Source: SbD1 sp039679945
Lineage (GTDB): Bacteria > Desulfobacterota > Syntrophobacteria > Syntrophobacterales > Syntrophobacteraceae
Assembly: GCA_039679945.1 (NCBI GenBank)
Contig: JBDKTY010000127.1
Location: forward strand, 1-64,000
Direction: 5' to 3'
Length of the DNA stretch: 64,000 nt
Each line of letters starts with the position of its first letter. The stretch's first letter is position 1. The notes beneath the pieces were generated by a model. It was given only the letters and a program-made list of their open reading frames with translations. It was not told the DNA's origin and searched no databases. This document shows, one piece after another, positions 43,891 through 52,610 of the stretch. Made by a program: the position numbers and the translations under genes.

Positions 43891-44019
43891 ATGGTAAAAA
43901 GCCCATGCATTAGCTGTGAGAGAGCCAGCGAGGACAAAAACAAGTGTTTGGATAGCTGCGAAAGGTTGAAAGAGTACCAGGAAATGATCCTCAAGCAGGG
44001 AATCTATGCTACAATGTAA
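43891..44019 (+). CDS. 42-residue protein with two Cys pairs
   Basis: The ATG at 43891 follows AAGAGGAGG at seven bases. The product is short and complete: MVKSPCISCERASED, then KNKCLDSCERLKEYQEM and a short tail ending in TM. Cysteines form C-x2-C and C-x3-C pairs nine residues apart, a likely zinc or metal knuckle. The second half should be helical. It has its own strong promoter and is followed at once by a textbook terminator, so it is expressed as a small separate mRNA with some read-through to rplU. I do not recognise a named family; a role in regulation or ribosome function is speculation. Confidence 0.75.
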   Translation: MVKSPCISCERASEDKNKCLDSCERLKEYQEMILKQGIYATM

Positions 44020-44043
44020 TTAACTGGCTACGAGGCCATCACG

Positions 44044-44067
44044 AGCGGCCGGAAGGCCGCTTTTTTT
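44044..44067 (+). terminator. Rho-independent terminator between the small gene and rplU
   Basis: AGCGGCC, GGAA loop, GGCCGC and TTTTTTT: stem 44045-44060, T-run 44061-44067. It lies 25 bp beyond the 42-residue gene and 57 bp before rplU, so it either ends the small mRNA or attenuates the ribosomal-protein operon. Confidence 0.9.
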
Positions 44068-44123
44068 ATCGATTTTCGGCTAATACCCGCGGCATAATAG
44101 GTTTTTTTGGAGGATTTTAAGTC

Positions 44124-44432
44124 ATGTACGCCATTTTCAGGTCAGGCGGCAGGCAATACGAAGCGCGTCCGGGCCATACGGTAAGAATGGAAAAGATTCC
44201 CGGCCAGGTCGGGGACAGTGTCGTCCTGAACGAGGTTCTCCTCTATTCCGATGGGGAACGGTTGCAGGTTGGCCAGCCGCTGGTCGAGGGTGTCGCAGTC
44301 CAGGCCAGGATTGTGGAACACGGAAGACTTGCGAAGATAATCGTCTTCAAGCACAAGCGGCGCAAGGACTATAGCAAGAAACAGGGACATCGGCAGGGCT
44401 TTACTGCCGTGCGGATTGAAAATATCGGATAA
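44124..44432 (+). CDS. rplU: 50S ribosomal protein L21
   Basis: 102 residues starting MYAIFRSGGRQYEARPG, with the L21 signature near the C-terminus (VFKHKRRKDYSKKQGHRQ). L21 binds 23S rRNA and contacts L20 in the large subunit. GGAGG stands 12 bases before the ATG, slightly distant. It is the first gene of the usual rplU-rpmA-obgE series and lies behind a terminator-like hairpin that may attenuate it. A CATAAT box at about 44092 could be an own promoter. Confidence 0.98.
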   Translation: MYAIFRSGGRQYEARPGHTVRMEKIPGQVGDSVVLNEVLLYSDGERLQVGQPLVEGVAVQARIVEHGRLAKIIVFKHKRRKDYSKKQGHRQGFTAVRIENIG

Positions 44433-44506
44433 TTACCGGGCATTGCGTCCCCGTGAGGTGGAAACGCCCGCGGGCGTAGCCCGTTCCGGTTCTCGGGAGG
44501 ATTGGC

Positions 44507-44773
44507 ATGGCTCACAAGAAAGCGGGAGGAAGTTCCCGGAACGGCCGCGACAGCGCCGGCCAGAGAAGGGGCATCAAGAAATACGGCGGCGAATTCGTGC
44601 GCGCCGGCAACATAATCGTACGGCAACTGGGCACCCAGTTCCATCCCGGGAACAACGTCGGAATGGGCAGGGATTATACCCTTTTCGCCCTGTCGGACGG
44701 GCTTGTGAAGTTTGAGCACAAAGACAAGTTGCGCCAGAAAATCAGCGTCTATCCCGCACCCGCGCAGCAGTAG
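44507..44773 (+). CDS. rpmA: 50S ribosomal protein L27
   Basis: 88 residues starting MAHKKAGGSSRNGRDS, the conserved N-terminus that reaches the peptidyl-transferase centre, followed by GGEFVRAGNIIVRQLGT and the typical GRDYTLFAL block. There is no N-terminal cleavage extension of the Firmicutes type. GGGAGG lies about six bases upstream of the ATG. It is 74 bp behind rplU and 110 bp before obgE. Confidence 0.98.
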   Translation: MAHKKAGGSSRNGRDSAGQRRGIKKYGGEFVRAGNIIVRQLGTQFHPGNNVGMGRDYTLFALSDGLVKFEHKDKLRQKISVYPAPAQQ

Positions 44774-44883
44774 CGTCCTTTCCCGGAAGTTCCCGATAGA
44801 ATCTCAGAACTCCCCTCCACCGGAAGACGGCGTGAGGGGAGAGCTGTTTTTTCTTTCCCATAAAGACTGCCTGACCGAGACTA

Positions 44884-45903
44884 ATGAAATTTATCGATGA
44901 GGTTAAAATCAAGGTTGTTGCCGGCAAGGGTGGCAACGGATGTGTCAGCTTCCGCCGGGAGAAATACGTTCCAAGAGGCGGCCCGGATGGAGGCGATGGC
45001 GGCGCTGGCGGCAGCGTCGTGCTGGAAGCGACCGAGCGTAAGCAAAGCCTTCTCGATTTCAGGTACCGAAACATTTTCGCGGCCTCGGCGGGCAGGGGCG
45101 GCGAGGGACAGAACCGTAACGGCAGGGGTGGTGAGGACGTAGTGCTGGAAGTTCCCGTCGGAACGGTCGTAAAAAATCCCGAAGACGGCGAAATCATGGC
45201 CGACCTGGCCACCAGCGGCCAGCGCTGGACCGCGGCGGCGGGAGGACGGGGCGGGAAGGGCAATTCCCATTTCACCTCCTCCACGCAACGAACGCCGAGA
45301 TTTGCGCAGGATGGCGAGCCGGGAGAAGAACGGGAACTCAAACTGGAACTTAAGCTCATTGCGGACGTGGGCTTGGTGGGGCTTCCAAATGCGGGAAAAT
45401 CCACCCTGATATCCGTGGTCTCGGCCGCTCGTCCCAAGATCGCCGATTATCCCTTCACCACGCTGGTCCCGCACCTCGGCGTGGTGCAGTACGACGATGC
45501 GCCGCCATTCGTCATGGCCGACGTCCCGGGGCTGATCGAAGGCGCACACACGGGCGCGGGCCTCGGAGACCGCTTTCTCAGACACATCGAACGCACCCGG
45601 CTTCTCGTGCACATGATCGACATCTCGCAGGTCAACCCGGATGATCCGCTCCAGCCTTTCCGGCAAATTGAGCACGAACTGGCGAGCTACTCGGAAGAGA
45701 TTGCCTCGAAGCCGCGCATCATCGTTTTGCACAAGACCGACCTCGTCGAGGACAAGGCGCTGCTGGGCAAACTGGCGGAGAGGTATAAGCAACTTGGGCG
45801 CCCGGTCCTGCTTGTCTCATCGCACCGCAGGGAAGGTCTTCGCGAGCTGGTGCGGATGCTTACGAGCCGATTGGCGGAGATGGCCAAGGCCGCGCGGAAA
45901 TAG
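44884..45903 (+). CDS. obgE: GTPase Obg (CgtA)
   Basis: The 339-residue protein has the glycine-rich Obg domain (residues 1-158, GKGGNGCVSFRREKYVP, GGPDGGDGG) and a G domain with P-loop GLPNAGKST (about 165), DVPGLIEGA for switch II, and HKTDL. It lacks the long extra C-terminal domain of some homologues. Obg binds the 50S subunit and couples ribosome assembly to growth state. Its association with rplU and rpmA is the classic arrangement. The ribosome site is weak. Confidence 0.97.
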   Translation: MKFIDEVKIKVVAGKGGNGCVSFRREKYVPRGGPDGGDGGAGGSVVLEATERKQSLLDFRYRNIFAASAGRGGEGQNRNGRGGEDVVLEVPVGTVVKNPEDGEIMADLATSGQRWTAAAGGRGGKGNSHFTSSTQRTPRFAQDGEPGEERELKLELKLIADVGLVGLPNAGKSTLISVVSAARPKIADYPFTTLVPHLGVVQYDDAPPFVMADVPGLIEGAHTGAGLGDRFLRHIERTRLLVHMIDISQVNPDDPLQPFRQIEHELASYSEEIASKPRIIVLHKTDLVEDKALLGKLAERYKQLGRPVLLVSSHRREGLRELVRMLTSRLAEMAKAARK

Positions 45904-45934
45904 CGCTCCGCGGAGCATCACCGTCGCTGATATT

Positions 45935-46045
45935 CTAGCCCGTTCCATCCTTCGACACCTCCCAAAAGACAGCTCATTCCGGCTTCAAACGGACACTCGC
46001 GCGGCGGGGCTCCTCCCTCGGGTTTCGACAGGCGGGAAAGCATGC
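45935..46045. repeat. Diverged interspersed-repeat fragment
   Basis: CATCCTTCGACACCTCCCAAAAG and GGGTTTCGACAGG recall the ends of the repeat family, but the order is disturbed and only short blocks agree. It lies between the convergent obgE and the MetX-like gene. Confidence 0.35.
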
Positions 46046-46122
46046 CCCGCCTCCAACCGCAAATCCCAGGGAATTATTTCCTCCCCTCCTTACGTGAGAA
46101 CTACACACGATGAGGTGTCTTC

Positions 46123-47151
46123 TCACCTGGTCAGGAAACTCATGACCCGTTCCCGAAGCTTCTCTTTTTCACATAAAAACATGATATGCCCGCAATCGCT
46201 GGACAGCTCCGCGAACTCCGCTTTTATCAGCCTGGAAAATGCGGTGGAGGGTTCGGGATTAACGAGCTGGTCCCGCGCCGACATAATGACCAGGGTTTTT
46301 GTCTGGATGGCCGAGGCTGCCTTTTCCCGGGACCCTCCGAAAGCCCTGAAGATGTCATGGGTCATCAGCGCCTTGAGCTGCCATTCCCAGTCATCGGGGT
46401 TGAATCGCTCCAGGCCTTTTTCAATCTTGGCGAGATAAGCGGGAAAGTCTCCGGGACTTGCATGGGCGCTGAGATATGATGGCGTGTAGAGGGCGAATGT
46501 ATGTACGGCGGATATGGTTTTCATCCCGAGCCTGGCGTTTCCGCAGTTCCGCCCTGCTTCAATGGCCTCGATCTCGGCTTGCAGCAGGAGAAGATCGCTC
46601 GTTGCCAGGCGCGGAGTCCCGACGATAGATACGGCCTTTTGGAAGAACCCCGGATAGGAGACCATCCATTGAAATGCCTGCATGCCTCCCATCGAGATTC
46701 CGACAACCGCATAAGCCCGTTCCAGGTGCAGATCTCGGGTGAGGAACCGGTGTTCGGCGTTGACCATGTCGCGGATGGTGAACTCGGGGAAAGATGGGCC
46801 GCTTTGCGTCGTACTGTTGGATGGCGAGGAAGATACTCCGTTGCCGAAACTTTCTATGGCGATAACGTAGAGCCTGGAGGTATCGATCAGTTTTCCGGGT
46901 CCGATCATTCCCGTGTCGACGAGTTCCTGCGTTGTGCCGGCAAACCAGGTCGGGAAAACAACGACATTGGTCTTGTCCGCATCGGGTTCTCCAAAAATCC
47001 TGTAGCCCAGCTTACAGTCTTTGATGACCTGTTGATTCTCCAGACGAAAATCACCCAGTTCGGAGAACATGAGGGGGCTCTGAGCACAAGCGGTTCCCGC
47101 CATTGCGGAAACGAAAATAAGGCAGAGAATCGTTCGAACCAAAAACTTCAT
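46123..47151 (-). CDS. Secreted MetX-like alpha/beta hydrolase
   Basis: Start at ATG 47151, behind AAAGGA, opening a signal peptide (MKFLVRTILCLIFVSAMAGTACA). The 342-residue protein resembles homoserine O-acetyltransferase (MetX). The nucleophile Ser is in GISMGGMQAF, the acid in SARDQLVNP and the His in CGHIMF, and the cap region LFNPDDWEWQLKALMTHD-like helices are present. MetX is cytoplasmic; an exported relative more likely hydrolyses or transfers acyl groups in the periplasm. It converges on obgE. The other end faces a long repeat-bearing gap. Confidence 0.8.
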   Translation of the reverse strand: MKFLVRTILCLIFVSAMAGTACAQSPLMFSELGDFRLENQQVIKDCKLGYRIFGEPDADKTNVVVFPTWFAGTTQELVDTGMIGPGKLIDTSRLYVIAIESFGNGVSSSPSNSTTQSGPSFPEFTIRDMVNAEHRFLTRDLHLERAYAVVGISMGGMQAFQWMVSYPGFFQKAVSIVGTPRLATSDLLLLQAEIEAIEAGRNCGNARLGMKTISAVHTFALYTPSYLSAHASPGDFPAYLAKIEKGLERFNPDDWEWQLKALMTHDIFRAFGGSREKAASAIQTKTLVIMSARDQLVNPEPSTAFSRLIKAEFAELSSDCGHIMFLCEKEKLRERVMSFLTR

Positions 47152-47340
47152 AAAGGATGTCCTTTCACGTTCCAACGTTCAGTGGCGGTCTTGGCCGTCG
47201 CCAGTGCAAAAGGTGAGGTGCGGTGGCTCCCCGGGCACAGCTTCCTGTAAAAGGGCACGAAACCGGAGGCATCCATGGGCCGGCGCGCCGACTCACCTTG
47301 ATCCTGGCTGCAAGGTATACCAGATTGAGCAATCGCGCTC

Positions 47341-47665
47341 TTATACTATTTCGCGTTCAGGATGACACATCCCCCGTTCGCCCTGAGCGTAGTAAGCCCC
47401 GCGTTTGCGTGGCAAGGAAACAGCGCTGTGGCCGCTCGATTCCGGCCCGTTCTCCCCTTCGGGATGCTCAGGGCGAACGGGGGGAAGTTCCTGTTCCGGA
47501 ATGGCGTGACCCGGATCTCCACCGGTTATGTAAGCCTTCGATATTGCTCACTCTCAAGAGCTTTTTCTTGAGAGAGGTGCCGAAGGGGGGAACGGGTCAA
47601 TTCTGATAGGCATCTTCATTTTCAGGGTAGCTTCATCTTGGACGCAATTCCGTATTAAAAGCTAT
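47341..47665 (+). repeat. Interspersed palindromic repeat, long copy 5
   Basis: This is one of two near-full-length copies. CCCCGTTCGCCCTGAGC (47372-47388) and GCTCAGGGCGAACGGGG (47466-47482) are perfect 17-base inverted arms. Near the end CCTTCGATATTGCTCACTCTC and TTGAGAGAGGTGCCGAAGG make a second palindrome. It ends with GACGCAATTCCGTATT. It aligns along its whole length with copy 6 at 59738. Confidence 0.8.
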
Positions 47666-48045
47666 TATATTTCCGACGCAATTTCTGTATGCTAATGATT
47701 AGCGGGTCATGTGCGCTTCCGGAATCATGCCATTCCGAGCGGCAGCAGCGCGGGAGCACGATTAAGGATCGTGTTTTGCGATTTGCCTGTTACGGGTCCG
47801 GGAAAGCCATTGAGCTTGCCCGGTGGCGGAGGAACAGTGGCCGATAGAGATCTGGAGCCGTTTTTTCCCGCCAACGCTCTCTTCGAAGTTCAAATGAATT
47901 AATTATCAATCTCGCAAAATTTAGTACTAATTATCCAGCACGATCTTATTGATTGAACAAAGGCGCTGAAATAACTATATTAGGCCGATCCGGAACCGGG
48001 AAAGTCCCATGCCGGTTATCGCTGCAAAATCAAAGGATTACAGAC
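47666..48045. other. Upstream region of the activase gene
   Basis: About 380 bp without a supported gene. CACGAT-TAAGG-ATCGTG at 47757-47773 followed by TTTT is a small hairpin. The 100 bp before the activase are AT-rich and could hold its promoter. AAAGGA lies nine bases before the ATG. Confidence 0.4.
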
Positions 48046-51000
48046 ATGAATTATGATGTTGGGATCGACATCGGATCAGTCAGCATCAACTGCATCATCG
48101 TGGACCAGAACAGGCGGGTGGTTCTGGAGACTCCCTACCTCCGGCATTTCGGGCTGATCTACGAGGAGACCCGCAGACTTCTCGAAGGCATTCGGAATTG
48201 GGCGGAGACTGAGAAATCCGGCACAATCCGGTCAGTGAGCTTTACGGGTGTGCACGGAGAGATGCTCGCGGACAAGCTGGCGGCTCATTATGAAGTCGAG
48301 ACCATCTCGCAGGTGCTTGGGGCCAACCTGGTCGTTCCCGGGGTGCGTTCCATTATCAGCGTGGGCGGGCAGGACGCCGCAGTTTTCCAACTGACGCACA
48401 ATAATGGGCAATGGCATCTCGAGTCATTTAACATCAATGGTCCGTGCGCGTCGGGGACTGGTTCTTTTATCGATCAGCAGGCCGAGCGTCTCGCGCAATC
48501 AATCTACGGTCCCGACTTCTCCATGGACCAGGAGAAACTCCAACAGACGCTCAATGATTTCATAGAGCTGGGTCTCAAGAGTACCTATCCGGCTCCCGTG
48601 GCTTGCCGTTGTACGGTGTTCACCAAATCGGACATGATCCATCTGCAGAATAAAGGGGAAAGCCTTCCCAATATCATTGCCGGGCTGCACTACGGCAATG
48701 CCGCCAACTACATGAGCACCATCGTCGCTAACCGCGAGTTGCTCGATCCCATCGTCTTTATCGGAGGAATGGCTTCGAACAGGCTCCAGGTGAGGGCATT
48801 TCAGCATTATTTCCCATCGCTTACGGTGCCTGCTCACCATGCGTCGCTGGGGGCCTTGGGGGTTGCGCTGCAGGCGGGAGAGCAGGGCCGGCAAAACGAG
48901 ATCGATGCGGCGCTCCTTGCTCGCGTGGACTCGCATTCGACCTATTCATTCCCGCGGGCCGACAAGCTCGATCTGGTGCATACCGTATTCAGTTCCGACA
49001 ATTCCCTGGCGCCCTGGGCCAAGAAGAAGGGAAAGCCCGTTGAGGCATACCTGGGGGTGGATATTGGATCCACCACCACCAAGTACGCGCTCATAAGCGA
49101 TCAGGGGCAGATCCTGCACAAGTGCTATGTTCCGACCATGGGGAAGCCGATCGAGGTTACCCAGAAGCTTCTGCGGACTCTGCAGCAGGAGGTGGCCAAG
49201 AAGATCAAATTGATGGCCATCGCCACAACGGGTTCGGGCAGGAACGTGGTCGGGGATTTCCTGACCGCCGATCTCGTTATTGACGAGATCACCGCGCATG
49301 CGCGAGGCGCGATCGAAATCGATCCCGAAGTGGACACCATCTTTGAAATCGGGGGTCAGGATTCGAAGTACATAATGATCGAAAACACCCATCCTCTCGA
49401 TTTCGACATGAACAAGGTTTGTGCGGCCGGGACGGGGAGCTTTCTGCACGAACTGGCCAACAAGATGAAGATCAATATTGTCGAGGAGTTTCAGGACATA
49501 GCGCTCTCCTCGGAGACTCCGATACACCTCGCCGAGCGTTGTACCGTATTCATGGAGTCAGACCTGGTGAGCTACCTCCAGAAAGGTGGCGACCGCCGGG
49601 ACCTTATCGCCGGTTTGTGCTATGCCATCGTGCATAACTACCTGAACCGGGTGGTCGAGAAGCGCGCCGTCGGCAAGCGTGTCATGTTCCTTGGCGGTCC
49701 ATCCCTTAACAAGGGCATTGTCGCTGCTTTTGAGAGGGTGCTCAATCGCCCCGTGCTGGTTCCCATGCACCGGGAGGTGATGGGCGCTTTCGGAGCGGCG
49801 CTGTCGGTGAGGGAGCTTTTCAGGAAGCAGGGAATGGAGTACACAAGGCGGGACCTGGATCAGCTCGCGGCGATGAATGTGGATTTTACGGAAAGCGTGT
49901 GCCACGCCGACAAGAAGTGCCACAACGAGTGTAAACTCAAGGTCTACAGTTTCGGCGAGCGCAAAAGTGTCTGGGGCGGCGATTGCGGCCGGTATGAAAC
50001 CCGGGCCGGGGGCGGGCGCGAGCAGGATTACTTCCAACTCAGGCAAAGCATTTTCGATGCGGCCCTGGCGGATGCGGGCAACCTTCTCACGGAAGCCGAG
50101 GCGGGCCGGGAGGCGAAACCGGTTATCGGCATCCCGCTGGCTCTGCATTCGCTCGAGTGGGGTGTATTCTGGGCTCATCTTTTCTCCGAACTCGGTTTTC
50201 CGGTGTTGCTGAGCCCAAGGACCACCAGCAAACTAGCCTTTCTGGGAGTGGAGACCGTCGTCTCCGAGGTCTGCTTCCCGATGAAGGTGTTCCACGGCCA
50301 TGTCCGTTATCTGATGGACAGGGCTGAGTACCTCTTTCTGCCGAACGTTATCAATACGCCCGTTCCCGAACCGGACGAAATCGGGTATTTCTGTCCCCTG
50401 GTTCAGGCATCGCAGTATATGGCCCGATCGGCACTGAGTATTCCCGCCGGAAGGATGATCCGACCGACGCTTTTCCTCAGGGAGAATACGGACAATTTGG
50501 TCCATGCGTTCGAGGAGGCGCTGCCCCGGGGCCTAAGGCCGGGGAAGCCGGAACTGGAGCATGCAATTTCGAAGGCATGGGCGCGGCAGACTCAATTTCG
50601 ACGGACCATGGTCGAAACCGGCAAAGAGATCCTGGACCGGATAGATCCTTCGGAACCTGTCTGGATCGTAACGGGGCGTCCCTATAATCTCTATGACGAA
50701 CGCTTGAACCTCCAGTTGGGAAAACAGCTCTCAAAGCTTGGGATAAAGGCCTTCCCCATGGATCTCGTATACTCGGATTCCGAGGACATGAGCGATTTCA
50801 AGCGCATGTTCTGGGGACTCGGGGCGCGCATAATCAGAACGGCCAAGCGGATTATGCGCACGCCGAACTGGTATGGAGTGCACCTCACCAATTTCAGTTG
50901 CGGAGCGGATTCCTTCATTGAACATTTTTACAGGCACCTCTTGCGTGAAAAGCCTTCACTCATCCTGGAGCTTGACGAGCACAGCGCTGTTGCCGGTTTG

Positions 51001-51108
51001 CTCACTCGGGTAGAGGCCTACCGGAATGTGGTGAAAAACCTTCAGGAAAAGCGGATTCCGACTGTTCCGAAGCCCGTTGAGGAAGATCGGCTTGAAGAGG
51101 CGGGGTGA
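48046..51108 (+). CDS. Double-module HgdC-type activase with DUF2229 C-terminus
   Basis: I start at ATG 48046 (1020 residues). Two actin/Hsp70-fold ATPase modules follow one another: VGIDIGSVSIN (residue 5) and LGVDIGSTTTKYA (about 334). Each carries the cysteine pair that holds the shared [4Fe-4S] cluster in dehydratase activators: PCASGTGSF and RCTVFTKSD in module 1, VCAAGTGSF and RCTVFMESD in module 2. From about 640 on is a DUF2229/HgdB-type region with several cysteines (CHADKKCHNEC, CGRYE). Activators inject an electron into 2-hydroxyacyl-CoA dehydratases at ATP expense; the substrate here is unknown. The partner gene follows at 66 bp. Confidence 0.85.
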   Translation: MNYDVGIDIGSVSINCIIVDQNRRVVLETPYLRHFGLIYEETRRLLEGIRNWAETEKSGTIRSVSFTGVHGEMLADKLAAHYEVETISQVLGANLVVPGVRSIISVGGQDAAVFQLTHNNGQWHLESFNINGPCASGTGSFIDQQAERLAQSIYGPDFSMDQEKLQQTLNDFIELGLKSTYPAPVACRCTVFTKSDMIHLQNKGESLPNIIAGLHYGNAANYMSTIVANRELLDPIVFIGGMASNRLQVRAFQHYFPSLTVPAHHASLGALGVALQAGEQGRQNEIDAALLARVDSHSTYSFPRADKLDLVHTVFSSDNSLAPWAKKKGKPVEAYLGVDIGSTTTKYALISDQGQILHKCYVPTMGKPIEVTQKLLRTLQQEVAKKIKLMAIATTGSGRNVVGDFLTADLVIDEITAHARGAIEIDPEVDTIFEIGGQDSKYIMIENTHPLDFDMNKVCAAGTGSFLHELANKMKINIVEEFQDIALSSETPIHLAERCTVFMESDLVSYLQKGGDRRDLIAGLCYAIVHNYLNRVVEKRAVGKRVMFLGGPSLNKGIVAAFERVLNRPVLVPMHREVMGAFGAALSVRELFRKQGMEYTRRDLDQLAAMNVDFTESVCHADKKCHNECKLKVYSFGERKSVWGGDCGRYETRAGGGREQDYFQLRQSIFDAALADAGNLLTEAEAGREAKPVIGIPLALHSLEWGVFWAHLFSELGFPVLLSPRTTSKLAFLGVETVVSEVCFPMKVFHGHVRYLMDRAEYLFLPNVINTPVPEPDEIGYFCPLVQASQYMARSALSIPAGRMIRPTLFLRENTDNLVHAFEEALPRGLRPGKPELEHAISKAWARQTQFRRTMVETGKEILDRIDPSEPVWIVTGRPYNLYDERLNLQLGKQLSKLGIKAFPMDLVYSDSEDMSDFKRMFWGLGARIIRTAKRIMRTPNWYGVHLTNFSCGADSFIEHFYRHLLREKPSLILELDEHSAVAGLLTRVEAYRNVVKNLQEKRIPTVPKPVEEDRLEEAG

Positions 51109-51173
51109 GATAGAGTCGTTTTCCTCCGGTTGTGTTTTGCCGAACCAGCGATATAGATTCAGGATAGAATGAT

Positions 51174-52610
51174 ATGGCAGTGGCCCAAACGCAAAATTTC
51201 GATCGCCTGCGTACAAGTGTCAAACAGTTCGATGTCACGGGTAGAACCTTGCTTATCCCGAAGATGGCCCCTTTTGCTTCCGAGTTGCTTGCGGCGTCAT
51301 TCCAGGCGGTGGGAGTGAATGCCCAGGTGATGGAAACATACAAGGGGCTGGCGTATGGCAAGGAGTTTACGTCGGGCAAGGAGTGCTTCCCATGCCAGGT
51401 CACGCTGGGAGACATCCTCTATTTTCTGAAGAGCGAGAAAGAAAGGCTCGGGCCGGCATTCACACCCGAGAATTATGTCTATTTCCTTCCGGAGGCTGAT
51501 GGGCCGTGCCGTTTCGGGATGTACAACAAGCTGCAGCGTCTCGTATTGGACCGGTTCGAGGAATTCCGGGACATACCCATCACGTACCTTTCAACGAGAA
51601 ATGCATACTCCACGACGGAAATCATGCCCGCCAGTGCATCTTCCGTATTTAGAAAATTGAGTTATGTAGCTATAATATTAGCCGATATAATGGATCGTAC
51701 TATTTGGCGCGTGCGTCCCTATGAATTGCGGCCCGGCCTGACCGATTCGTTCATGGAGGAGGCACTGGCGGCAGTGGCATCGGAGGTTCGGGAGAGGGGA
51801 GCCTCCCTTGATTTCACGGGCCTGCACGCATTGGTCGAAGAGATAGTCTCAACGGCTAAAACATTTATCGACACCCGGCAACCGCGGCGGCCGTTGATCG
51901 GAATAGTCGGAGAGATCTACGTCAGGACACATCCTGAGTCAAACCAGAACATCGTACGGCTTCTGGAACAATTTGGCGGCGAAGTGGTGGTGGCATCGAT
52001 CGCGGAATGGATTAACTACATAACGTACGATATGGCCAGGGACCAGAAAAGGCTTTTGAAACTGGCCTGGCTGAATCGGGATTTCGCCTCGGCACGAGAA
52101 ACCCTGCCGAAGCTGGCATCCACACTGATCGAAAAATATTACCAGTTGTTCCGCCAGCACCAGGGCTACAGTAGGGCGCTTAAGCATCTGGATATTCAGA
52201 AAGACCATTGGATAGGAACACTGGAAAGACGGCTTGACAGGAATCATTTGTTCAATTTCGATATCGGCACCGAATCGGGCCTGAGTATCGGAGCGGCCCT
52301 GGAACAGGTACACGAGGGATTTGACGGCGTGGTAAACGTATTCCCTTTCACCTGTATGCCGAGCGCTATCTGCACCGCGGTGCTCAAGCCGTTGCTGAAC
52401 AAAATGCGAATGCCTTATCTCGACGCTCCCTATGATGGAGCCATACAGCCCAACCGGGAAATAGCGCTGCGTACCTTTATGTATCAGGCCAAACAGCGCC
52501 TCGATTCCCGGAAAACGGGCAAGAATAGGAACGGCAGGCGGCAAGATGTCATATCAAACAATGATAATAAACGCGATTCATCCGGAGGAATTCCGAATCG
52601 CGGTGACTGA
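51174..52610 (+). CDS. HgdB-like partner subunit of the activase
   Basis: The 478-residue protein resembles the dehydratase-type cluster-binding subunits found beside long activases. Cysteines in family-typical positions are in GKECFPCQVT (about 70-73), DGPCRFGMY (about 111) and FTCMPSAIC (about 400-406), suitable for an Fe-S cluster; VGEIYVRTHPESN and DAPYDG are further conserved blocks. No CoA-transferase or acyl-CoA enzyme is nearby, so the pair may do low-potential reduction other than hydroxyglutaryl-CoA dehydration. Its last 65 bases overlap the start of the RNase G gene, an unusually long overlap. Confidence 0.8.
   Translation: MAVAQTQNFDRLRTSVKQFDVTGRTLLIPKMAPFASELLAASFQAVGVNAQVMETYKGLAYGKEFTSGKECFPCQVTLGDILYFLKSEKERLGPAFTPENYVYFLPEADGPCRFGMYNKLQRLVLDRFEEFRDIPITYLSTRNAYSTTEIMPASASSVFRKLSYVAIILADIMDRTIWRVRPYELRPGLTDSFMEEALAAVASEVRERGASLDFTGLHALVEEIVSTAKTFIDTRQPRRPLIGIVGEIYVRTHPESNQNIVRLLEQFGGEVVVASIAEWINYITYDMARDQKRLLKLAWLNRDFASARETLPKLASTLIEKYYQLFRQHQGYSRALKHLDIQKDHWIGTLERRLDRNHLFNFDIGTESGLSIGAALEQVHEGFDGVVNVFPFTCMPSAICTAVLKPLLNKMRMPYLDAPYDGAIQPNREIALRTFMYQAKQRLDSRKTGKNRNGRRQDVISNNDNKRDSSGGIPNRGD

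Noticed and set aside
47953..48045. N-terminal extension of the activase
   Set aside because: The actin-fold domain begins at the ATG 48046, which has AAAGGA; the upstream residues are not part of the family.
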